From contig JAIWWG010000053.1 of the NCBI GenBank assembly GCA_025435555.1, forward strand, positions 62,001 through 126,000: a stretch of DNA of 64,000 nt. The letters run 5' to 3'. Position numbers and translations under genes: made by a program. The notes below the pieces were generated by a model, which was given only the letters and a program-made list of their open reading frames with translations, searched no databases and had not been told where the DNA came from. Shown here piece after piece: positions 22,254 to 33,959 of the stretch. Source of the DNA: Chytriomyces cf. hyalinus JEL632. Its lineage: Eukaryota > Chytridiomycota > Chytridiomycetes > Chytridiales > Chytriomycetaceae. Numbering within the stretch: the stretch's first letter is position 1; every line of letters starts with the position of its first letter.

Positions 22254-24879
22254 ATGGGCGCATACGAATACGACGACAACGGGACAATCTTCAACTACTT
22301 TGTCATCTCATTCTTGTCGCTTGTGCTTGTCCCGGCCACCTACTCGGTGCTCTCTGCAAAGAAGGGTCAGACTGCGGGTACGGAGGGTCATGTGCGAGGT
22401 AATCATTCAAAGTCACCCCTTTACTTGGAGTTCCCAATTTAACATTTATCCAGGACTCCCCGAATGCCCGTGCGATGGATGCAAGTTGAAACGGGACCGT
22501 GTCGCTCGACGAAAGGTTGCTGAGAAGGGATTCGTATCTGCAAAGTAATTACTTTTTGATCTTGATCCATCTTGTCGATGGTTGTTGTTGTTTGCGTGTC
22601 TGACTGACTGATTGGATGAATGGGATGCATTCATGTTCTTTGGGTTTTTCAGATCTCTTCTTCTCATTGTTGGATGGCTCGTTTTCGCTGCGGTTGCGTA
22701 CCAAACTGCGACAACAAAGATTGCAGACGCTGGGCTCTGGGATCCTTACGAAATCTTGGGTGTCTCGACGGTAAAAACATTCATTCTTAAACCTTGCATT
22801 TCGTCCATCTCATTCATTATTGTTTCCACAGAGCGCCACAGCAAGCGAAGTCAAAAAGGCATTCAGAAAGCTATCCCTCAAATACCACCCCGACAAGGTG
22901 ACGGAAGAGTCTGAAAAGGAAGCTGCTGCCGTTGTTTACAATGATTTGGCCAAAGCTCAAAAAGTGTTGACGGACGATGAAGCGAGAAAGACATGGGATG
23001 AATTTGGACATCCCGATGGGCGGCAAGGTAATTTCTTTTTGATTTTTGTATGTTAGGGGGGTTGTGATTATTGACTTTTTTTTGTGAATTTCGCGAAAAC
23101 AGCACTTCAACTTGGAATTGCGTTACCAAAATATCTGGTCGAATCGAAAAACAACATGATGGTGTTGTTTGTATACGGATCCGTGTTTGGAATCCTGATG
23201 CCTCTTTTGGTTGCAAAATGGTGGTACACGTCAAAAAACATGAACAATGATAAAATCAGCCATGAAACGATGGGAACGTTGTATAAGGAGGTGAAGGATC
23301 AAATGCGTATTAATAGTTGAGTGGGCGCGTTGATTTGTTGATGTATTGTCTTGTTGCTAATTTTTTTTTTTCGAATAGCGCTTTTGGATGTTGTGTTCAA
23401 GGCGGATGATTTGTTGGATGCTGTCACGTATAGTAAATCGGAGAAGGCGGTTTTGGAATCGCTTGGGGATCAAGTTTCTGCCGAAATTGGAAAATACGGA
23501 ATTATTTTTGAATCGCGAAAGAAGGTACTTTTTTCTTGGGTAACCGAACTTGTTCGTCTGATCACATCTGCGTTTTTTGTTTGGCAGTACATTAAAGTGG
23601 AAGATGCACTTCTCCACAAGGTCCAAATTCTTTTGTTTTCGCACTTTTGCCGCTTCCAATTGCCCGACCCCAAATTGGCTGCCGAACAAGCGCTTGTTGC
23701 AGAACGCGCGGCGTTGGTTGTTGTTGGGATTTTGCAGATTTGCGCGGCGCGATTTTGGCTTGCTCCTGCCATTGCAGCGATTGAATTGAGACAGGTAATT
23801 GTATTGACACTGAGGAGAATATCATTTTGCTCAAGGTTTTAAAAAACTTGTTTTTTTGGGCAGTCTATTGTTCAAGCCGTGATTCCAACCAAGGGACCTT
23901 TGGGCCAACTTCCGCATGTTACCCTGGAAACGTTGAAGCACTTTGTCACCTTGAAGGTTAGAACCGGCCTTTTCAGTGCGCGTGAATCCAGCGATATAGC
24001 TTCCTCATGCGCATTCTATACTTTGCAGAAACGAACAACATGTCCTCGTGAGATTGTCGAGTTGGACGATGAGGTCCGGAAAGAGGCGTTTAGTATCATG
24101 CCAAGTCAGCATGCGGATGAGATGAGTAAAGTTGCAGAGCAGTATCCCATTGTGCGGATTAATAAGGCGAACTTTGCGGGTTTGTTTTTGATTCTGTTTT
24201 GTTATGCAATCGAAAGGAGTTTTTCAATGAATTTTGGTTTGTCGATATAGTTGCGGGTGAAGAATTCATTACTCCTGGCTCGATTGTGACATTGACGGTC
24301 CAATTGGAGCATATTACCCCATCTGAAGCCCGCCGCGAAAAGCGTGAGGGTGTGATCCCAGTAGACGTGACACCACCAACCGTCGCCGAATCCGAAGTCA
24401 AACCACCGACCTGGTTCGACAAGCAAGGCCTCGAACCTTTCCCAACGCACTGCCCATACTTCCCGACAGAAAAAAGCAGTTCCTGGTGGGTTCTCATGGG
24501 CAACCTTGAAAACAACCGATTGATTAGTCTTGGAAAAGTGAGCAACGCGGGTCCACCCGGTGCCCAACCGCAAACCTGTAAACTACAATTCCAAGCGCCC
24601 CCGAACGCTGGTTCATGGAAATTTTACGTATTCGTCAAGAATGATTGCAACATGGGATGTGACTTGACGATTGAAATGACGTTGACTGTGATTGATGCGC
24701 CTGAATTGAGTGCTGAAATTATTGAGGATGATATTAGTGAGCCTGGGGAGGATACGATTGCTGGGCAGATGGCTGCGATCAAGAGTGGGAAGGTTCCCGG
24801 GGAGAGCGTAAAGGGTGCAAAGGGTGTGAGGGATGATGTGGATGATTCTTCGGATAGTGATGATAGTGATAGCGATTAA
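22254..24879 (+). CDS. SEC63: ER translocon J-domain protein Sec63
   Basis: Sec63 is the ER-membrane J-protein that recruits Kar2/BiP to the Sec61 channel for protein import. From ATG 22254 (MGAYEYDDNGTIFNYFVISF) I read multiple exons: TM1 (FNYFVISFLSLVLVPATYSV), TM2 (SLLLIVGWLVFAAVAYQT), the J domain with DPYEILGVST, KAFRKLSLKYHPDKVTEE (HPD present) and WDEFGHPDG, TM3 (VLFVYGSVFGILMPLLVA), then the helical Sec63/Brl region and the FN3-like C-terminal part (SWWVLMGNLENNRLISLGKV; GSWKFYVFVKNDCNMGCDLT). It ends in an acidic Ser/Asp tail, typical of Sec63 and a target of CK2 in yeast. It is the only plus-strand gene inside the WOPR array. Confidence 0.93.
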
Positions 24880-25860
24880 GCGAGACGGAGTTTTGTTTTT
24901 TTGAGTGGGATTGTTTTGATTCAAAATACAAGTGTTTGAAGTGGTAAAAAAAAGCAAGTCGGTGATATTGAACACACTGAAACAATTTGTTCTCACACGC
25001 GGGTGTGGGAATATGCACTCTTGCAGTAAAAAACTGCTATCTGAGTAGAAGTCTGTTAGCTGGTAGCAGTGCACGTAAACAATCAGTCAACCAACCAACC
25101 AACCAACCAATCACAATCAACCAACCAATCACAATCAACCAACCAACCAACCAACCAACCAATCACAATCAAGCAATTGGCTTTTGAAAGAAGCTTATCA
25201 AAATATTGATAAAGTCGTTGTCCTGAACATATCGACACCACCGTGCTTGCTGCCTTTTTTGATGTTCACGGCAATTTGTCCAGAATTGTTGACAACATTT
25301 GCTGAAAAGGCGGAAGTGGAAAATCAAGACATCCTTTCAACAGTTTCGGTCCATGTGAGTGTGTGTCTGTGTGGGTATGTATGTGATGTGGGCGACATTG
25401 AGATTAAAAAAGATTTTTACTTTTGCCTGGGCATCCATCACAGTAAAATCGTTTTAGGCGTTGAGTGTTTACAAATTTATGTTGATCTGATTCAAACGAT
25501 TCTATTCATCTTCTGATGAACATTTTATATTTATTTTATTCACATTTTACTTTTTCAAAACAAATCAATGGCGCCAAATGCACAGGCTGCATCAGCCCAA
25601 CACTCGTTGCGGTTCGTTGCCGTTGGGTACGAAATTGATGGCATAGCTTAATGGATGTGTACAGATGGATGGATGGATGGATGCGGTATGTGTGTATGCC
25701 CTGCGTTTTGGGGCTGAGGATGGTTGAAAAAACTTGCAGGTGCAAAGCAACATCTTTCCTGGGGAGACCCGTTCAAAAAAACAAATAACGCGCCCAGATT
25801 TTGTCTCCGCATCCCATAATTTCGAACTGTTTTTTATTACAAAAGAAGCGTATAAGGAGA
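24880..25860. other. Intergenic, repeat-bearing
   Basis: Nearly 1 kb without a supported gene between the SEC63 stop and the WOPR gene 4 stop. It holds the AACC repeat at 25082-25175 and a short GGAT run near 25662-25682. A 110-codon plus frame at 25184-25516 reads through low-information sequence and matches nothing I recognise. Confidence 0.4.
25082..25175. repeat. Tetranucleotide (AACC) satellite with interruptions
   Basis: Blocks of the 4-base unit AACC are separated by a recurring AATCACAATC spacer, giving a higher-order pattern over about 90 bases. Confidence 0.9.
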
Positions 25861-27081
25861 TTACATGAAACGCAACGGTGGTAACATGACGGGTGAATCA
25901 ACCCACTGCGGATTATTTTTAAAATACTGCATTGTTTCTTTCATCCCAGATCCACCGTATCGTCCGCCTTCTTGTGTAAAACGTTGTAGAAGGAAAGTTT
26001 GTTCGAGGGAAATTGGTTTCATTGCGTTGGACCAGTGTTGTGAAGATTTGTCTGGATGAACGCGAGGCGGTGACGGTGCTTGTTGCATACAGATTTTTTG
26101 TTGGTATCGTTGGAATGCGGGGATTCGAGAAGGGACGGGGAAGTGTGCATGTTGTTGTTGTTGTTGTTGTTGTTGTTGTGGAGATGTAGGTTTGTTGTAT
26201 AGGTATTCAACGTCGTTTGGGTAAAAGTAGGATATCACGCGATACCTTTTTTTTTTTTTTTTTTTTTTGAAATTGAATCAGCGTAACAGTTTTTTTTCGC
26301 GTGTGAAAAAGATTTAAGGACAAACCGATTCCCATCACTCCCACGTAAAGTAATGGTCCGTTTGGCCATTCCATTGGGTATCAGTTTTGTGTTGGGTTTC
26401 GCGGCAGCTTGTGAAAAGAGTTGGGTTGTTTCGCTTTGTGGATGGATTGTGCGTGATGTTGTCGGTTCGACTTCTCGATACAAGAGAAACGCGCCGTGAA
26501 TGCGCGATGAGCTCCCTGTTATTTGTGTAAATATAATATTTTAATTACAAATGCATAAATATTTTACAAACAAAAGGGAAACCCTAATTGAATGGGTGGA
26601 AATTTCTTTTCTTTACATGCCCATCCGTCTCTCCAGCGCATTCTAAGCGATTGTGCGGAAGACTCTGCATATATACCGAATGAGTTTTTAGTTAACTGTG
26701 CTTGTATGGATGGATATCAAAAGTCACCTGCAAACACAACGACACTGCCAGACCGAAGTGGCAGCGTGTTGAAGCCAAAGGGAATGTCTTTTACGGGTGC
26801 ATGCATTCCTGCGATGCAGCTCTCAATGAGGAGGGAGGCGTCAAGCGTGTCCTAAGGGGTGATGGTGAGTTTGAGTGGGGTGTGTGTTTGAATCTGGCGG
26901 CTGCTTGGGTGGGATGGGAGCATGCCTTGATGAAGCCGTAGAATGTCTCTGTGAATGGATCTGGGTGGGTGTTGCGTCTGTGAATGCGCGGGTTCAGCAT
27001 CTGTGTGTGTGTGCAGTTTCTTTGATATCTTTTTTCAGAGGGGGGGGGTGAGTGTCCCCAATCCATGTCTCTTGGCCCCAA
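25861..27081 (-). CDS. WOPR-domain (Gti1/Pac2) regulator 4
   Basis: A WOPR protein in about five exons. The first exon contains HTQMLNPRIHRRNTH and TETFYGFIK. The next starts DTLDASLLIESCIAGMHAPV and holds LPLRSGSVVVFA. Then come ESSAQSLRMRWRDGWA|W, SSSRIHGAFLLYREVEPTTS, KPNTKLIPNGMAKRTITLRG and, after an intron with a long A/T run, YRVISYFYPNDVEYLYNKP. A polyglutamine run follows (about 26150-26178), and the C-terminus ends with GRYGGSGMKETMQYFKNNPQ and WVDSPVMLPPLRFM. The intron after FIK appears to use a GC donor (GCATGC), at the position where gene 7 has a normal GT. The tryptophan codon of DGWAW is split by an intron. The start codon is uncertain (27081 or a later Met). Confidence 0.78.
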
Positions 27082-27367
27082 TTAAGAGCACATGGGAGGG
27101 GTCGCAAAGAAAAAAATTGAAAAGAAAAAGAAAAATTTATGGTGAGATTTTAGGGTTTGTTTAATCTGTATTAATTGGGGGGGGGGGGTCTCTTTTGGAG
27201 GGTATGTTTGAAATGGTATGGATTGAATTTGTGGGGGGGGTGGCTGGGATTGAATGCGGGGGTTGATTGAATATGTGGGGGTGGATAAGTCATGCATGCT
27301 TGGGATTTGGGGCAGTGGATGGTAAGAACTTGGAGCACGGCTCATCCATCCTCATCCCATCATCATC

Positions 27368-28193
27368 TCACGCCATTCGAATCGGAGCCAGGATTGCTGG
27401 TTCAAGAAGCCAGAACGGGTTAAACTGCGTGCGTGCGAGAGTCTTCTCGCTTGGAGGCGTGGTATTTCTCATGTTGCGTGTAGTAGTATTCCCTGTTGTT
27501 GTCTTGGTCAAGAATCTGAAGCGATGGTCTTGTGATGGCAGTTTGAATGCATCGAAGGCCGTAGAAGGATGACACGTCTTGTGCCGTAAAGTATGAAATG
27601 ACGCGGTAGAATCTTCCATTCGAGCCTGTTTTAAAAACAAAAAAAAGAGGTTCAAAAATGTTGCGTGCTTGAATGGGATAAACGCAAGTTGACTCACCGC
27701 GGATGGAGATGGTTCGTTTGCATAGCCCGTCGCGCATGATGCGAGTGTTTGGGCGGAGTGATGATGGTGTGATGGAAAACTGGGAGACTGGTTGTTGTTG
27801 ATTCTGTTCGTGATCGTGATGATGCATTTGTTTCTTTGATGACACTCGTTCGACTTGACGGTATAAAAGAAATGGGTGGCAGAGTTTTGACGAGGACCAT
27901 GAGAAGCCGTCTGTATTGGTTGAGAGAGAGATGGATGGATGGGATGGATGTGAGAAAAGAAAAAAGAAGAGAAGAAAACAAAGGATTTTTTTACCTCTCC
28001 AACGCGTACGCATGAAATCCGACTTGTAATACTCGACAAACACGACAACACTCCCCGATCGAATACGTGAGAATTCAGTGCTCAGCGGGTACTCGGACAC
28101 TGCGTCAATGCATCCTGCAATGGCTGCCTCGACTAAAAGACGCGCGCACTCAGCATCTTTGACGAATCCGAACCATGACTCGATTTGGGGCAT
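27368..28193 (-). CDS. WOPR-domain (Gti1/Pac2) regulator 5, tail in a second frame
   Basis: Start ATG 28193 (MPQIESWFGFVKDAECARLL). The WOPR domain runs AAIAGCIDAVSEYP, SRIRSGSVVVFVEYYKSDFM, RTRWR, an intron (about 27910-27995), DGFSWSSSKLCHPFLLYRQV, then NTRIMRDGLCKRTISIRG, an intron (about 27629-27699), and GRFYRVISYFTAQDVSSFYG. The main frame stops at 27420 after REDSRTHAV. The shared tail motif is present but in the next frame (FNPFWLLEPAILAPIRMA, ending 27368). So either a small indel or an unrecognised splice near 27430-27480 separates domain and tail. The rest of the gene is intact. Function inferred from the family. Confidence 0.75.
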
Positions 28194-28722
28194 TTTGTGT
28201 GTGTGTGTGTTTTGTGCTTTGACTTGTTGGAGCAGAAGAAAATTGGGCGGTCTCTGATGTGCTGCTTTAATTCTCAAAGCGAGTGCCCGTGAGTGCATAT
28301 ACAGAAAATGAAGAATTTTATTCACGTGACACGCGGTGCAAATCTTATTCTTGTATCCAGTCATTCTGAGTCACTTTGGAATTGGAGTGCATGCTGTGTG
28401 ACTCATTCTATAACGTTATGCGTTTCATGTTCGAATCTAACTTGCAACGTTTGGCTGGGGATTCCAGAAATTGCGTAACCGTGACTGGAATACTTTACCA
28501 TCAGTTGACAAGCCGCAATTTTCCGTTTCGTCACTTGACATTTATTTATGCCGTAAAATTCACTTAAATCCTTTGCGTAAATCCAGGATTAGTTTTGATG
28601 GAGATATCACGAAACCTTGAGTTTTGGTTAAAACGCGTGGAGTGTTTCTGTGCTGTTTTTTGATCTGTTGAATACATTTGTTTCTTGGACCGCGGTAAAT
28701 GTGTGCATGCAGTATATTCGGG
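28194..28722. other. Intergenic between WOPR genes 5 and 6
   Basis: About 530 bases with no supported gene. It should hold the promoter of gene 5 (right of 28193), including a (TG)n run at 28196-28210. Nothing else specific is seen. Confidence 0.4.
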
Positions 28723-29881
28723 TTATGGAACAAATGGGGTAGCGCGCGCGCTCTTTTTTTTTTTATTGAATGAGTCTTCTAACCAACTCCGATCCAGTTT
28801 AAAATAGTCAAATGCAGACAAGTTGTTGAGTCCACCACATGGACAACAACATTTCTTTACTGGCGGTGCTGAATGATGGATTGATAGCGGTTCAAAATTG
28901 GGTGTTGGAAGACAGCCGTGTAAATGCCGTGGGAGTTGATACCAATTGGTGTACGCTACGATGGGTGATGTTTGTGAGGGAGATTGTTGTTGTTGGAGAT
29001 GCAGGTTAAAGTTGTTGCGAGTGTAAACGCTGTTCATTTCCTCGACGCGGGCTTCGTAGCGGAAAAATTCGGGTAAATGTGAAGGAGTGGGAAGTATGCA
29101 TCGGGAGCGTTTTCCCTTTTTGTAGTGGTCTTGGACGTCTGTTGGGAAAAAGTAGCTGATGACGCGGTATCTGCGTTTTTTTAATGTGTTTTAGAATTTA
29201 ATTTTGTGTTTCTTTTTTGGAAGTAGTGTGCGTAAGTGCCGCTCTTGTGGGGGCTGTGCTGTTGTTTTTTTGGGTTTTACCTGTTGTTGTCGGATCCATC
29301 CACGCTGATGGTTCGCTTTGCCAAGCCGTTGGGTACCAGATGTGTGCCTTGGCGCAAACTAAGGCCGGAGAAGAGGGACGTGTCTTCTTTGGTTTGGTCA
29401 ACAAAGTGGTCGGATTTTGCAACTTCCCTGTGTGTGTATGACAAATATTTGAGACACTTTTCAAAAATGCACAAATAGTGGTTTTTGCGATTCGATGCAT
29501 ACCGGTATAGAAGGAACGAGCCGCATAGTTTTGAAGAGGACCTTGGGTGTAATTTAAAAGTTGTTTAGCCGAGAGAGGGACGGCGTTTCACTTTTTTTTT
29601 TGATAGGTTTTTACACAAAAATCAAGTGTTTTGTTTTACCATTGCCGGCCGTCACGCCATCGCATGCGCATGGATGCAGAAGACCCAGTAACTCCCGAAC
29701 AAGCGCTTTCCTGCAGAACCACGACAGACCCGGATCGAATGCGCAACGAGGAGCCTGAGATGCTAATATCCCGCACTGGGTGGAGCATGCCTTGGACACA
29801 GCTTTCGACAAGGAGTTGGGCGTCGAGGCTGTCGCGGATGTAGCCGTGGAATGTTTCGATGGATGTGTTCTTGTGTATCAT
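28723..29881 (-). CDS. WOPR-domain (Gti1/Pac2) regulator 6
   Basis: Start ATG 29881 (MIHKNTSIETFHGYIRDSLD). Exon 1 carries AQLLVESCVQGMLHPVRDIS and LRIRSGSVVVLQESA, ending SMRMRWRDGRQ. After an intron comes PRSSSKLCGSFLLYR, an intron at the LYR position, then EVAKSDHFVDQTKED, GTHLVPNGLAKRTISVDGSD, an intron, and YRVISYFFPTDVQDHYKKGK. The C-terminal region has a Cys-rich insert (KKCCCPCGGL) and ends with FDYFKLDRSWLEDSFNKKKK, a weakened form of the tail motif, then a basic end. Intron positions match those of genes 1, 4, 5 and 7. Nuclear role inferred from the family. Confidence 0.78.
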
Positions 29882-30428
29882 GGCTATGAAGAGGAGGAAG
29901 AGAGGGGGGGGGGGAAGGATGGGATGGGAGGGAAATTGGGATTTGTTGGTTACTTTTTAAAAATTTGTTTGCCGTCGGAGCGAGTGCGATTAAATTGAAA
30001 AATTTGATGGAATTTTTATTAATGTGAGCGGCTAGTGTGCGCTGATTATGTGGTTGGGGTCCAGCCACGCAACATTGGCGCCGCTCTTTTGTATGGATGG
30101 GTTGTTTGTTTGCATGGATGGGTTACCTCTTTTGCAAGGGGTGGTTACTTGCAAGCATGGTCTCGTCGAAAGGGTACAGCTGATTAATTTCAAAGAAATT
30201 GTGGCTGGTATCCACTTTATGTGTTCCGAGTTGGCGTACTCGACAGCGTATATATTGCACCTTCATCTAACGTCTTCTCCGTCTCCCTCTCCGTCTCCCC
30301 ACCACCACCACCTCCTCTCCAAGACTCCTTCACTTCAGGTATTGCACATAAATCGAACCAAATTTCACCACCCCTCAAAAAAAAAAGAGCGCACTCACTC
30401 TAAAAACAACTTTTTAAAAAAAAAAAAT
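29882..30428. other. Intergenic between WOPR genes 6 and 7
   Basis: About 550 bases with no supported gene. It contains a G-run next to the gene 6 start, a short CCAT/TGGAT repeat around 30095-30125 and A-runs near 30410-30428. It is likely the gene 6 promoter plus the gene 7 3' region. Confidence 0.4.
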
Positions 30429-31542
30429 TCAAAACAATTTGATTTCACTGCTTGGCCGCAACGGGGCCAGAAGAACCGATTCACCTTTCCATCCACTTAA
30501 TCCACTCAAATTTATGTACACGCTTTCCAGTGGCACTACTACTTTCTTTGTTTCCTTTGTCCGTTGCATCACTGGGGTGCTAGAGACTTGAGGTGGTGTT
30601 GCGAGGCCAGATGGTGTCGCCGCGGCACTCGTGGATGGAATCGCGCGTGGTTTATGGAGACTCATGAGAATCATTTCGGGTTCAATGACTTCATTCTGCT
30701 GCTGCTGCTGCTGTTGTTGTTGTTGTTGTTGTACTGGTGTTGCCGGTGTAGTTGGGGTTGCTAGGTGTAGCCCTTTGAATTGGTGGAGTTCCGACAGCTC
30801 TGAGGGTCTTTTGAGTGTGCCACGGGCGGTTTGCTTGTAAATGTGGTCCACGTCGCGTGGGTGAAAGTAGGAAATGATGCGGTATCTGAATCCATCTGCT
30901 CCACGGAGAGAAATCGTTCGCTTTGCCAGGCCGTTTGGAATCAGTTTTGTGTTTGGTCGAACATTCTGGACGACAAAGTTGGAGTGGCGTTCCCGCTGCT
31001 GAGGAACTTGTGCGTTTGAATTTGCAACCTCGCTGTTTGGTGGATGGAATTCAGCGTTAAGAAAAAGATGTGTTTGGGGGTTGCATCGGGAACGTTGGAA
31101 CAAAAAAAAAAAAAGGGCTCCACCGGTACAACAAAAATTGTTGCGAGATTTTGGAGCATGACCACAAGATTCCGTCTGTTGTGCGCAAAAGTAAGGGGGA
31201 TCGATCAGAGAGATAACTAATGACCTGGGGGGCAAGATGGATCGGGTGGTTACCTCGCCATCGAACTCGCATGGATTCCGAGTTTTCGCAAAATACAACG
31301 ACGCTGCCGCTGCGGATGGGTTCAGTGCGGCTTCCTGCGAGGGGCATGTCGCCAATGACTGGGAGTGCGCCTTGGACGCATGCGTTGACTAGGATTTGGG
31401 CGTCTTCGGGGTCCTGAGTGTTTTGATTTGGTTGTTAGAGTGTGGGTTAAGGCGGTTTAATGTGTGTGTTTTGTGTGTATACCTTGACGAAGCCGTAGAA
31501 GGTCTCGATGGATTTGAGGGGTTCTTCTTCTTCTTGCTGCAT
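30429..31542 (-). CDS. WOPR-domain (Gti1/Pac2) regulator 7
   Basis: Start proposed at ATG 31542 (MQQEEEEPLKSIETFYGFVK); an upstream in-frame ATG at 31662 is possible. The intron after FVK uses GTATAC. Then come DPEDAQILVNACVQGALPVI, EPIRSGSVVVFCENSESMRV, RWR, an intron, TDGILWSCSKISQQFLLYR, an intron with a long A/T run, EVANSNAQVPQQRERHSNFV, NTKLIPNGLAKRTISLRGAD and YRIISYFHPRDVDHIYKQTA. A polyglutamine run encoded by a CAG/CAA tract lies at about 30694-30732. The protein ends with GLSGWKGESVLLAPLRPS, a version of the tail motif. It is a complete WOPR domain in four exons. Function inferred from the family. Confidence 0.82.
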
Positions 31543-31949
31543 GGGAAGGGTAGGGGGGAGGGGGAGGGTAGTGGGTAGTTGGTTGGGTTGGGTTGGAGTG
31601 TCCGACGGGGAAGGGGAAAGAAGAAGAAAAAAGAAAAGGTGGTGGAGATGGCATTCACGCACTTTAAGCGGAAAATTTTAGTGTTGCGTTGGTTGGGGAT
31701 TAAAATGATTTGTAAACATATTTTATTTTGTCGCTGTTTCGGACATTCTATCAGATTCTACAGTGTTCTACGGCATTCTATTGATACTCTGCTCTTGTTG
31801 CTGTTGTCGCAGAGACTGTTTGCCATCCCCCCCACGTCTGGCACCCCCCCAATTTAATTGGACCAGAATGCCCAGTCTTATTGTCTATTTAAAAAACCCA
31901 TGTTTTTATTATTACTGCTATATACCCACAAATTCAATATTCTCTCTTT
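31543..31949. other. Intergenic between WOPR genes 7 and 8
   Basis: About 400 bases of purine/pyrimidine-skewed sequence (GGGGA-rich near 31550-31620, then AT-rich). No gene supported. Probably the gene 7 promoter and gene 8 3' end. Confidence 0.4.
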
Positions 31950-33121
31950 TCATTCGCCCTTTTGTCGATTCGATATCGGCGCAAGCGTCACTGGAAACTC
32001 GGTCCAGAACGGATTCGTTTCAAAGTAGTTGAAATGCCGCTTTGATCCCAACCCGCCGCATTCGCAGTCAGATCCAGATTCGTCCTTTACTTGGACTGTG
32101 GATCCATGGTTTGGAGAAGCGTGAAGATCTACAGATTGGGGTGTCGTGACTTTTGGAGATGCGTTCGATGGCGGCGAAGAATACATGGAATGCTTTTTTG
32201 AAATGGTTGTTGAGTGGATAAATTGATTGGACTGGTTTGATTGTGGATGGGTTGTTTCGACCAATTGTTTCTGTTGCTGCTGCTGCTGTTGAAATTGCGC
32301 TGCTGCTGCTTGAGCGTTTGTTGAATTTCGCAACAGCGCAGAGTACGAAAGATCGGGCATCGAAAATGGATGCAGTGGCCCCCTTTTCGAAAACCGCGAA
32401 TATTCAGGCATACTCGAAGGCGTTGAAAGGCCCGATGAATTTGCAACAGGATCTCCATACAAATGCTGGACATGGCTTGGATAAAAATACGAAATGACTC
32501 GGTATCGGTTTCCATCTGACCCGGACAGTGTCAATGTGCGTTTTGCGAGTCCGTTCGCAACGAAGCGGGTTTTCCCACGAACGACTGTGTTGACAAAGCG
32601 AATGTCTCGTTCGTTTTCGGTGTTTGTGCTTGCAGTTGTCGCGGATTCGACTTCGCGGTATAGGAGGAAGGGGCCTTGGAGGCGGGAGGCGGACCAGCGG
32701 CATCCATCCCTTTTTTTTTTAATTTTTTTATTTTTTAGTGCGAGTCAAAAATGCAAATCAACATGAAGAATGAATTTTACCTCCATCGAACCATTTGACC
32801 CAAGTTACTGTTTTCAGCAAATACAAGCACAGTCCCACTCCGGATCTGCAAATCAGACAGCGACATGGGCACCATGTTCAGTGGCTGCAGGATTCCCGCG
32901 ATACATGCCTCGATACACAGCTGTGCATCCAGTGGGTCCTTGATGAAGCCACGGAAAGTCTCTGTGAAACGACGGGACTGTGGGCGTGCGATAGATTGTT
33001 CAGAGTCTTGATGCGCTCGATTCGTTGGTGGGGATGATGTGGATCCACCGATGATGATATGGTCGTCGAATCCCTGCCAGGGTACTGCTTGTTGTTGCTG
33101 TTGGTGTTGTGTGGATGCCAT
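31950..33121 (-). CDS. WOPR-domain (Gti1/Pac2) regulator 8
   Basis: The rightmost array member. Start ATG 33121 (MASTQHQQQQQAVPWQGFDD). Exon 1 has RFTETFRGFIKDPLDAQLCI, EACIAGILQPLNMVPMS and LQIRSGTVLVFAENSN, ending at RW. One intron (about 32711-32780) follows, then DGCRWSASRLQGPFLLYREV, GKTRFVANGLAKRTLTLSGS and DGNRYRVISYFYPSHVQHLY. A long Gln/Ser-rich segment follows (polyQ at about 32268-32305). The C-terminus is HFNYFETNPFWTEFPVTLAP, then ISNRQKGE: the best-preserved copy of the tail motif with gene 3. Only the RWR intron is kept. Nuclear DNA-binding role inferred from the family. Confidence 0.85.

Positions 33122-33959
<838 letters not shown>

Noticed and set aside
25184-25516. 110-codon plus-strand ORF
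   Set aside because: No motif, uneven composition, follows directly on a satellite repeat; not supported as a gene.
30564-30840. Plus-strand ORFs with a run of cysteines
   Set aside because: They are the antisense reading of the CAG/CAA polyglutamine tract in WOPR gene 7.
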